The translations under genes were made by a program, and so were the position numbers. From the NCBI GenBank assembly GCA_905207705.1, contig CAJLMA010000005.1, positions 124,001 to 188,000 of the forward strand: a stretch of 64,000 bases of DNA, given 5' to 3'. Below the pieces are notes generated by a model, which worked only from the letters and a program-made list of their open reading frames with translations, searched no databases and had not been told where the DNA came from. This stretch comes from an uncultured Prevotellaceae bacterium (GTDB lineage Bacteria > Bacteroidota > Bacteroidia > Bacteroidales > Muribaculaceae). Shown in pieces: positions 1-6,491 of this stretch. Numbering within the stretch: the first letter of the stretch is position 1; each line of letters starts with the position of its first letter.

Positions 1-115
1 TGCGGAAATCCATGTCGGCGACCCACATAGGCAATACACGGCTGTCGCTCGCGCTGTCCCATTTATAGGAATTGGTTCTGCGACGCGATATTATTTCGTC
101 AAAATCATATTTCAT
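1..115 (-). CDS. PatB/MalY-type cystathionine beta-lyase (N-terminal fragment, cut by window edge)
   Basis: Only the first 38 codons are visible; the gene runs off the left edge. The start codon is ATG at 115-113. The peptide begins MKYDFDEIISRRRTNS and continues KWD...LPMWVADMDF, which is the typical opening of PLP-dependent fold-type I C-S lyases of the PatB/MalY family, where the WVADMDF motif lies at the edge of the active site. These enzymes cleave cystathionine or other cysteine conjugates in the cytoplasm. It lies 27 nt downstream of the DUF3737 gene on the same strand, so the two may be co-transcribed. The catalytic lysine is outside the window and cannot be checked. Confidence 0.8.
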   Translation of the reverse strand, partial: MKYDFDEIISRRRTNSYKWDSASDSRVLPMWVADMDFR

Positions 116-142
116 ATCCAGAACTCATTATTTCACGTCGTG

Positions 143-994
143 TCACTCGACATTGCTTGTCTTTATTTCACAATCGGCAGGAGCCTTAATGTTTTCATCG
201 ATGATGATTTCGCCATAGCCTTTGGCAATTATGCGTCCGGTGCGCGGATTCTTCACGCTGCGGATGAGACTGTTGACCGTAGCGTCTACGCTGCTGTATT
301 CAAATGCGAGGTCGCAGTCGTCGGCCATTATGCAATTTTCCATAACGAGGTCTTTTGCGTAGCATAGTGGTTGCGTTCCCGATATTTTGCAATTTACAAG
401 GCGTAGGTTCTTAGAATGCCAGCCAAGATATTCGCCGGTCAATTCCGAATCATATACAGTGACATTCTCAGTGTTCCAGAACGCGTCTTTCGAGTCGATG
501 ACGGCATTGCGTATTTCGACATTCTTGCAATATTGGAATGAGTAGTTCCCTTGTTGCCTGTAATTATTGATGCGTATGTTCTCGCTGTGCATGAACAGGT
601 AGTCGGCCTTTCCCACTTCCACATTTTCAAGCTCGATGTTACGGCAATGCCACAAAGTTTCTTGCGCGTCGGGAATTTTTACATTGGTGAGGAAGATTCC
701 GTCCATTTCCCTGAACATCTTTGGAGCTTCAACAAGCGTGTCGCTCATTTCCAAGTTGCGTGAATACCACAATGCGGCACGCGCACCCTCGGTGAACAAG
801 CAATTCCTCACAACAAATCCATCGACATGCCAAAAAGGATATTTGCCTTCAAAACGGCAATTTACAGCCTCGACGTTGCTGCATTCTTTCAATGCCGATT
901 CTCCGGCATGTATGGTGACATTCTCGATGCAAAGGTCGTGTGATGCAAACAACGGGCGTTCTCCGCCAAATTCGGTATCTTTTATCTGTTTCAT
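143..994 (-). CDS. DUF3737 family protein (right-handed beta-helix type)
   Basis: A 283-residue protein starting MKQIKDTEFGGERPLF. The whole length consists of short repeats in which N, C and aromatic residues recur about every 20 residues (WHCRNIELENV, YSRNLEMSDT, HSENIRIN, FQYCKNVEI), the pattern of a right-handed parallel beta-helix and of the DUF3737 family, widespread in gut Bacteroidetes and Firmicutes. No signal peptide or membrane segment is visible, so it is probably cytoplasmic. The biochemical function is unknown. An upstream in-frame ATG at 1051 would add 19 residues that do not resemble the family, so the start at 994 is preferred. A PatB-like lyase gene follows directly; the pairing is suggestive but gives no function. 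Confidence 0.85.
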   Translation of the reverse strand: MKQIKDTEFGGERPLFASHDLCIENVTIHAGESALKECSNVEAVNCRFEGKYPFWHVDGFVVRNCLFTEGARAALWYSRNLEMSDTLVEAPKMFREMDGIFLTNVKIPDAQETLWHCRNIELENVEVGKADYLFMHSENIRINNYRQQGNYSFQYCKNVEIRNAVIDSKDAFWNTENVTVYDSELTGEYLGWHSKNLRLVNCKISGTQPLCYAKDLVMENCIMADDCDLAFEYSSVDATVNSLIRSVKNPRTGRIIAKGYGEIIIDENIKAPADCEIKTSNVE

Positions 995-1252
995 GATTTT
1001 ATGTTTTAATTTTATTATTTCCCATTCATTCATTTTATTCGATAATTTCAAAAGTCATAGTACATCACTTTGTACATGCCGCATGAGGATGGCGACAATA
1101 AAAAATACAAGCGATACAATCAAGAATCGGTCAATTACTTTAATTCTTAATACATTGCAAAATTACTTGTGCCAGTCAATATGCAATGTATATGAATTAC
1201 GGAGGTCACAACCTTAATTACTGAAATTATGCGCATGGGCATATAGAGTCGG

Positions 1253-2689
1253 TCAAGAGGCACTGATTGCCTTCATCCATTTCCCTCGTTCAAGTCTTAT
1301 CAAGAATATCAATCCCCTGAAGCACAATTCTATGCACATTGCAATCCATACGCCTTTAAGTCCCATTGAAGGAGCCAGAGAGGCTGCCAAGGTCAATCGT
1401 ACAGCCCAGATGCTGAAAAAATTCATAAAACTCGGAATCAATGTGTTTCCGGCTCCGACAAACACGCCGTAGGCTACAATCGACGCTGCAAACATCGGTT
1501 CGGCAAAGGCTTCTATGCGCAAAGCCATGATACCGAGTTCCCGTATCTCCTCGACCGGAGTCATTATGCCTATTATCTGGGGGGCTGCCACATACATTGC
1601 CACGCCCATTATGCCCATTACTATCATGCCAAGGAATACGGTAATGTGTGCAAACCGTTTTGTCAAGTCTCTGCGTCGTGCGCCGATGCTTTGCCCGACG
1701 AGTGTCGTTGCCGCGTCCGAAATACCATATCCCGGCATGTAACACAAGCTCTCGGCCGTTATGGCAAAGGAGTTGGCAGCGATGGCGAATATCCCTAACG
1801 GAGCCACAATTACCGTTGTCATTATCTGGGCTCCGCATATCACGGCATGTTCAAGTCCCATAGGCAGGCCTATGTGTGCTGCTTTTTTCAATGTGGACTT
1901 TCGAGGTATGAAGCTGCCGCTGCTCCCGGTCAACTTAAGCATTGGCGATCGCAAGCACAGATACCACATCATCAACACTGCAACTACTACTTCGGCCAGC
2001 AAAGTGCCCAGTGCCGCACCTTCCACGCCAAGTCCGGCCCGAGGCACATGTATCGACATGCCGAATATTGAAATGTCGGTTGACGGGAATATGAGGAAAT
2101 AATTAAATACCACGTCGAGCAGGCACATCAGCACGTTCAACATGCTTGGTACTTTCATGTTACCGCTGCATCTTAGCATGCTTCCGCCAAGAAACGTGAA
2201 TTGCAATACAGGTAGAGCCAGTGAAAATATAAAGAAGTAGGCCGATGCGTCGTGACGTATCTCGGGGTCGCCGCCAAGCCACACGGGCAGCATTCCGCTG
2301 ATGGATGCTCCTATCAGTGCCATCAGCATCCCCGACAAGGCTACCGATATTATGGATTGGCGCAGTACCGCTTTTGCATTGTCCATGTTGCCTGCTCCTA
2401 TGGAATGAGCCACTTGCACTGAGAATCCTGTGGCTGTCGCCGCGCACAATCCGCTGAACAACCATGTCGTAGTGGATACAAGCCCTATTGAGGCTGATGC
2501 GCCGGCTCCGAGGCTGCCTACCATTGTGGCGTCGATGTATTGCATTACAATCGATGATAGTTGCGCAACCATTGCCGGGAAACTCAATTGCGCGGTGAGC
2601 CACAGTTGTTGTTTGAATGTCATCGGCCTGCCGTCCCTGATCATTGCCAGCAAGGCATCGGCTCCGTTATTAGCGTTTTTCTTTTTCAT
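1253..2689 (-). CDS. MATE family efflux transporter
   Basis: A 478-residue polytopic membrane protein with about twelve hydrophobic segments and the twofold MATE repeat (MatE domains near residues 35-195 and 260-420). The family-typical features are an N-terminal helix region with QLSFPAMVAQLSSIVMQYID and the GAGNMDNAK loop after the second helix, mirrored by SIGARRRDLTK in the second half. MATE proteins expel cationic drugs and metabolites across the inner membrane using a Na+ or H+ gradient; the substrate cannot be read from sequence. A TACTTTTG -7 element lies only 17 nt upstream of the start, giving a very short leader. Its neighbours are unrelated, so it looks monocistronic. Confidence 0.9.
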   Translation of the reverse strand: MKKKNANNGADALLAMIRDGRPMTFKQQLWLTAQLSFPAMVAQLSSIVMQYIDATMVGSLGAGASASIGLVSTTTWLFSGLCAATATGFSVQVAHSIGAGNMDNAKAVLRQSIISVALSGMLMALIGASISGMLPVWLGGDPEIRHDASAYFFIFSLALPVLQFTFLGGSMLRCSGNMKVPSMLNVLMCLLDVVFNYFLIFPSTDISIFGMSIHVPRAGLGVEGAALGTLLAEVVVAVLMMWYLCLRSPMLKLTGSSGSFIPRKSTLKKAAHIGLPMGLEHAVICGAQIMTTVIVAPLGIFAIAANSFAITAESLCYMPGYGISDAATTLVGQSIGARRRDLTKRFAHITVFLGMIVMGIMGVAMYVAAPQIIGIMTPVEEIRELGIMALRIEAFAEPMFAASIVAYGVFVGAGNTLIPSFMNFFSIWAVRLTLAASLAPSMGLKGVWIAMCIELCFRGLIFLIRLERGKWMKAISAS

Positions 2690-2706
2690 TTCATATTTTT
2701 ACGTTG

Positions 2707-2714
2707 CAAAAGTA
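2707..2714 (-). promoter_or_regulatory. Bacteroidetes -7 promoter element for the MATE gene
   Basis: On the minus strand this reads TACTTTTG, a match to the Bacteroidetes sigma-ABfr -7 consensus TAnnTTTG, placed 17 nt before the MATE start codon. No convincing TTTG -33 box at the usual distance was found, so the assignment rests on the -7 element and position. Confidence 0.55.
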
Positions 2715-2851
2715 ACCATTAAATCGACAACAGTCATATGTCATTTAATCAGAAAAATGAATATATGGTCTGAGGTTAACGTTGCTTGAGGTGTAATGTT
2801 TTGTGACACAGTGACTTTGTAAAGTGTCGATGCTTAATGCCCGATCATACG

Positions 2852-2881
2852 TTTACAGCATGAAATTTTTTAGTAATTTTG
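2852..2881 (+). promoter_or_regulatory. Bacteroidetes -33/-7 promoter for the EamA transporter
   Basis: TTTA at 2852-2855 and TAATTTTG at 2874-2881, separated by 18 nt, fit the TTTG/TAnnTTTG architecture. Transcription would begin near 2888, inside the longest open frame from 2824, and therefore supports the downstream ATG at 2917 as the real start. Confidence 0.6.
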
Positions 2882-2916
2882 CGCCCGATGTCAAAGAAAC
2901 TACACTCAATCATAAG

Positions 2917-3861
2917 ATGAACGACAAGATTAAAGGATATGCGCTTGGAGCCATAGCGGCAGCTACCTATGGAATGAATCCTCTTTTTGCACTTCCGCTT
3001 TACAGCGACGGCATGGATGCCGATTCAGTGCTGTTTTTCAGGTATTTATTTGCAATACCGTTGCTTGGTGCCATGATAAAATTCAGGGGACGCAGTTTTA
3101 AAGTTACAGGTAAAGAGACCTTGTTGCTCATATTCATGGGGTTGATGGTGGCATTATCGTCACTGACGTTGTTTTTAAGTTACAATTACATGGATGCAGG
3201 CATTGCCTCGACATTGTTGTTTGTTTATCCAATACTCGTGGCACTCATAATGACACTTGTATATAAGGAAAAGATATCGCTGCTCACGGCTTTTTGCATA
3301 TTGGTGGCGGTGGGTGGCATAAGCCTATTGTACCACACAGAGGGTGGGGGAACATTGAATCTTGTCGGGACATTGCTCGTCTTTGGCTCGGCGATAACTT
3401 ACGCGATATATATTGTCGGCGTTAATAGGAGTTCGCTTAAGGATGTGGCAACTCTTGCAGTGACATTTTATGTATTGTTGTTTGGAGTGTTGCTCTTTTT
3501 TGCAAGGCTTGTCATGGGCGACGGGATAACATTGCCGACAAAGTGGTATTTGTGGGGAAACCTGCTTGCGCTTGCCGTGTTCCCGACTGCCATTTCGTTC
3601 TTGTGTACCACGAGTGCGATAAAATACATAGGTTCTACGCCTACGGCAATACTTGGCGCACTCGAACCGGTGACTGCCGTTGTGATAGGAGTCACGGTAT
3701 TTGATGAAGCATTCACCTTGCGCGAAGGCGTCGGGCTTGTCATGATTATCGTTGCCGTTACGCTCGTAATTGCCGGCGGTAATATCTCGCAGCACATGGT
3801 GCGTTGGCGCAAATTGTTCCCACGGTTGCCGCTTAAATTGCACATTCCACATAAGCATTAA
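2917..3861 (+). CDS. EamA/DMT superfamily transporter
   Basis: A 314-residue inner-membrane protein with ten hydrophobic segments arranged as two EamA repeats (roughly residues 5-145 and 155-290). The second repeat ends in the family-typical helix pair ALEPVTAVVIGVTVFDE and GVGLVMIIVAVTLVI. DMT proteins of this kind export small metabolites or amino acids; the substrate is not evident. The ATG at 2917 is chosen over 2824 because the upstream extension lacks family similarity and contains a -7 promoter element. The C-terminus is short and basic (RWRKLFPRLPLKLHIPHKH). A hairpin terminator follows 7 nt after the stop. It is transcribed divergently from the MATE gene and convergently with the TPM gene. 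Confidence 0.88.
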   Translation: MNDKIKGYALGAIAAATYGMNPLFALPLYSDGMDADSVLFFRYLFAIPLLGAMIKFRGRSFKVTGKETLLLIFMGLMVALSSLTLFLSYNYMDAGIASTLLFVYPILVALIMTLVYKEKISLLTAFCILVAVGGISLLYHTEGGGTLNLVGTLLVFGSAITYAIYIVGVNRSSLKDVATLAVTFYVLLFGVLLFFARLVMGDGITLPTKWYLWGNLLALAVFPTAISFLCTTSAIKYIGSTPTAILGALEPVTAVVIGVTVFDEAFTLREGVGLVMIIVAVTLVIAGGNISQHMVRWRKLFPRLPLKLHIPHKH

Positions 3862-3868
3862 AAACAGC

Positions 3869-3896
3869 AGTAGGTTGCCACTTGTGGCAACCTACT
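3869..3896. terminator. Bidirectional hairpin terminator between EamA and TPM genes
   Basis: A perfect 12-bp stem (AGTAGGTTGCCA / TGGCAACCTACT) with a CTTG tetraloop sits between two convergent stop codons. There is no long T tract on either side, but the position and stem strength support a shared terminator. Confidence 0.75.
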
Positions 3897-3923
3897 TGCA
3901 ATATAGAGCTTGAGTTTAAGCCT

Positions 3924-4700
3924 TTACCATGATCCGCCGGCTCCGCCGCCGCCAAAGTCTCCGCCGCCAAAACCACCGAATCCTCCCGAGCTGAATCCTC
4001 CGCCACTACTGCCTCCGTGGCCGAATCCGCCAATAGGAAATCCACCGAAGAAAATGCCGCCCGAACCCATTGTGCCTGAATTGTTGCCGCCATTGCCTCC
4101 ACGTCCCGAGCGCGACATGATTGCTATCATTCCTATAACGATTATAGCCAACAGCCCGAACATCCATACCTTGCCCGAAGCGTCTTCTTCGTATTGCTCT
4201 TTGGAATATTCTCCGGCTGCAATCGGCTTGATGACTGCCAATGCGGCATTCACCCCACTCCAGTAGTCACCTTTTTTAAAGTATGGAATCATTTCCCGAT
4301 TGACAATCATGTGGCATGTGGCATCGGGCAAAGCTCCTTCAAGGCCGTAGCCGGTGGCAATGAATGCCTCTCCACGAGTGGAATTCTTGGGCTTTATTAG
4401 AATCACTACGCCATTGTTATCTTTGCCGCCAACTTCCCATTTGATGCCAATTTCGGTAGCCATCTGCGCAGCATCCATCCCTCCGAGGTCGTCAAGAGTG
4501 ACGATTGCTATCTGGTTGGACGTTTTTTTGTCAAAAGCGACCAATGAGTCTTCAAGCATTTTTACTTGCAGTGATGAGAATATTCCTGCAAAATCGTTGA
4601 CAAGACGAGGGGGATTGGGCACGTCGGGGACTTGTCCGCGCACCGGCAACGCCGACATAATGATTAGCGTCAACATTGCCACAAATAATCTTTTGTGCAT
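3924..4700 (-). CDS. TPM domain membrane protein (YgcG-like) with glycine-rich tail
   Basis: A 258-residue envelope protein. It has a signal peptide (about residues 1-22, ending LPVRG), a TPM domain (about 25-165, with NDFAGIFSS and the IAIVTLDDLGG segment), one transmembrane helix (VWMFGLLAIIVIGMIAIM) and a C-terminal region of about 60 residues made almost wholly of Gly, Ser and Phe. The TPM domain was named for TLP18.3/Psb32/MOLO-1 proteins; some members are weak acid phosphatases, others assist membrane protein complexes. The ATG at 4700 is preferred over 4730 because the latter would overlap the upstream stop codon. It is the third gene of a LemA-TPM-TPM operon. Confidence 0.85.
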   Translation of the reverse strand: MHKRLFVAMLTLIIMSALPVRGQVPDVPNPPRLVNDFAGIFSSLQVKMLEDSLVAFDKKTSNQIAIVTLDDLGGMDAAQMATEIGIKWEVGGKDNNGVVILIKPKNSTRGEAFIATGYGLEGALPDATCHMIVNREMIPYFKKGDYWSGVNAALAVIKPIAAGEYSKEQYEEDASGKVWMFGLLAIIVIGMIAIMSRSGRGGNGGNNSGTMGSGGIFFGGFPIGGFGHGGSSGGGFSSGGFGGFGGGDFGGGGAGGSW

Positions 4701-4704
4701 GATT

Positions 4705-5142
4705 TTACTCTTTATAAGATATTTCATCACTTTGTTCGTTCACGTCATCCTCTTGCCATGGGAAAAATGTCGACAGGCTGTCGCCGATTTGCTTCACGAC
4801 AGTACACAACCCGTCTATAGGATTGCCTTGTGACAAATATTCGGCAAGAGTCTCTTTCTCTTTGTTCCAAAAATCTGCACCTACCTTGTCGTTGATACCC
4901 TTGTCGCCGATAATGGCAAACACATGCGACTTGTAGGCCACATATACAAGCACGCCGTTTCGTTGCTTGGTGGCATACATTTTCAGCTCGTTGAAAACTT
5001 CGACGGCACGGTCATACGCATTTTTCTTGCACTTCGGTTCTATGTGTATGCGTATTTCTCCTGATGTCTTCTTCTCGGCTGCCGCGATGGCGGCTACAAT
5101 TTTCTTTTGTCCCTCTTCGGGAATAAAATCGACTAAGGCCAT
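4705..5142 (-). CDS. TPM domain protein, short
   Basis: A 145-residue protein covering one TPM domain (KKIVAAIAAAEKKTSGEIRIHIEP and GVLVYVAYKSHVFAIIGDKGI are the recognisable strands). There is no signal peptide or transmembrane helix, unlike the TPM gene that follows it, so it probably acts at the inner face of the membrane. It starts 3 nt after the lemA stop and ends 4 nt before the next TPM gene, so the three are one transcript. LemA with one membrane-bound and one soluble TPM protein is a recurring arrangement in Bacteroidetes. The molecular role is unknown; an association with membrane stress or protein quality control is only inferred from the family. Confidence 0.83.
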   Translation of the reverse strand: MALVDFIPEEGQKKIVAAIAAAEKKTSGEIRIHIEPKCKKNAYDRAVEVFNELKMYATKQRNGVLVYVAYKSHVFAIIGDKGINDKVGADFWNKEKETLAEYLSQGNPIDGLCTVVKQIGDSLSTFFPWQEDDVNEQSDEISYKE

Positions 5143-5145
5143 GTG

Positions 5146-5739
5146 TTAAAATTCCACTTTAGGAGCGACTTCGGCACCTGCCATAGCCTCAAAATATGGT
5201 TTCCTGTCAAATCCGAAGATTGCGGCGACTATGCTACCCGGGAATTTTCTTATTGTGGCATTGTAGTCGCGAGCCACATCGTTGAATTTCTTACGCTCGG
5301 TGGTTATGCGGTTTTCTGTCCCTTCAAGTTGGGCTTGCAATGTCATGAAGTTTTCATTAGCCTTGAGGTCGGGATAATTTTCAGACACGGCAATCAATCG
5401 GCTCAATGCTGCTCCGAGTTCTCCTTGTGCCTCTTGGTAACGTTTAATCGATTCTGCATCGAGGTTGGCAGGGTCGATGGTTACTTGCGTCGCTTTTGCT
5501 CTTGCGTTCATGACGCCTTCAAGCGTGCTTTGTTCATGTTCGGCATATCCTTTCACTGTGGCCACGAGGTTTGGCACAAGGTCGGCACGGCGCTGATATA
5601 CATTTTCTACCTGCGACCATGCGCTTTCAACTGTTTCTTCTTTGTCCACAAAAGAGTTGCGTACACCTACAAGCCAGCCGCCTACTGCAAGTATCAATAC
5701 GATAACGACTACTGCGGCTATCAAACATCCTTTTTTCAT
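5146..5739 (-). CDS. lemA: LemA family protein
   Basis: A 197-residue protein starting with one N-terminal membrane helix (CLIAAVVVIVLILAVGGWLV), then the LemA alpha-helical domain. Family hallmarks are NSFVDKEETVESAWSQVENVYQRRADLVPNL (the conserved R-R-x-D-L-[VI]-P-N-L near residues 50-58), AVSENYPDLKANENF and ITTERKKFNDVARDYN. LemA proteins are N-out membrane proteins of unclear activity that in several bacteria accompany TPM-domain or peptidase genes. It is the first gene of the operon with two TPM genes. Length is normal for the family (180-200). A possible -7 element TATATTTA lies upstream near 5791-5798 on the minus strand. Confidence 0.92.
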   Translation of the reverse strand: MKKGCLIAAVVVIVLILAVGGWLVGVRNSFVDKEETVESAWSQVENVYQRRADLVPNLVATVKGYAEHEQSTLEGVMNARAKATQVTIDPANLDAESIKRYQEAQGELGAALSRLIAVSENYPDLKANENFMTLQAQLEGTENRITTERKKFNDVARDYNATIRKFPGSIVAAIFGFDRKPYFEAMAGAEVAPKVEF

Positions 5740-6172
5740 TTTTTTCTATATAAACTGGTTAATAATTATATATCTGGATTATATTTTGCTTAAATATAGT
5801 CTAAGTCGAGTGCAATATAGTGTAATATGTGAAAAATGAGCTTGTTTATTTTTTTACACTGCCAAGACGAATCCTATATTATTCAAATATAGGCAAAAAT
5901 GCGAAATTGTAAAAATAACAAGAAAAAATACACAATTCTGCCTCATTATGGTACATAAAGTCAATCTTAGCTTCGTGTAAAATATACACTAACAAATTTC
6001 GTGCCTTTTTGACAAATTCAATTTATCCGGGTAGAATTCTGTGCCAATTGATTGACGTGAAGTGCTTCATGCGTGCCTTGCATGTGAAAGTTGACAAATT
6101 TTCACGTTGAAAAATTGCATATGCGGCAAACAATCGCTAACTTTGCACTCCGAAAAGCATCATCACAAATAT
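5740..6172. other. Intergenic region between lemA and tRNA-Arg
   Basis: An AT-rich spacer of 433 nt with no open frame that looks coding. It holds the upstream region of lemA on the minus strand and the tRNA promoter at 6115-6145. Nothing else could be recognised. Confidence 0.6.
6115..6145 (+). promoter_or_regulatory. Promoter of tRNA-Arg
   Basis: TTG at 6115-6117 and TAACTTTG at 6138-6145 are separated by exactly 20 nt, an excellent match to the Bacteroidetes -33/-7 promoter. Transcription would start about 20 nt ahead of the mature tRNA. Confidence 0.75.
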
Positions 6173-6244
6173 GCTCCTGTAGTTCAACGGATAGAATAGA
6201 AGTTTCCTAAACTTTTGATAGCAGTTCGATTCTGCTCGGGAGTA
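6173..6244 (+). tRNA. tRNA-Arg (anticodon CCT)
   Basis: The 72-nt sequence folds as a full cloverleaf. The acceptor is GCTCCTG with CGGGAGT (one G-T and one T-G pair), the D stem GTTC/GAAT, the anticodon stem GAAGT/ACTTT with loop TTCCTAA, the variable loop TGAT, and the T arm AGCAG-TTCGATT-CTGCT. The discriminator is A at 6244. The anticodon at 6206-6208 is CCT, reading the AGG arginine codon. CCA is not encoded, as is common in this phylum. Confidence 0.93.
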
Positions 6245-6436
6245 CAAAAACTAACACATACTGATAAGCACACATGGCATTGGAAATTCCGGCAGGTATT
6301 TTCAGTGCTTTTTTATTGTCGCAATTTCGCACGCACGGACATTATGGAAAGTGACACAATTTGACGGCTCTTTTTTGGGGATGCCGTAGCGAGTTTCTAA
6401 GATGTAGCCCGGTAATTACAAGGATTAATAATGCAA

Positions 6437-6470
6437 AAAGGAGATGTCCGTATGGGCATCTCCTTTCTTT
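6437..6470 (-). terminator. Terminator of secDF
   Basis: A perfect 10-bp stem (AAAGGAGATG at 6437-6446 with CATCTCCTTT at 6457-6466) with a 10-nt loop, followed on the minus strand by TTTTTGC. It lies 21 nt beyond the secDF stop. The plus-strand side also has a short T run (TCTTTT), so it may stop read-through from the tRNA as well. Confidence 0.8.
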
Positions 6471-6491
6471 TATGAGTGAGTTTTCAAATTT

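Noticed and set aside
3910..4266. A proline-rich open frame on the plus strand
   Set aside because: It is the antisense of the Gly-rich tail of the TPM protein; Gly codons read backwards give Pro.
6251..6320. Possible terminator of the tRNA (AAGCAC...GTGCTTTTTT)
   Set aside because: The stem is only six base pairs with a loop of about 35 nt; support is weak, so it was not annotated.
6173..6491. tRNA-Arg as an integration site for a mobile element
   Set aside because: No integrase gene or direct repeat of the tRNA 3' end was found nearby.
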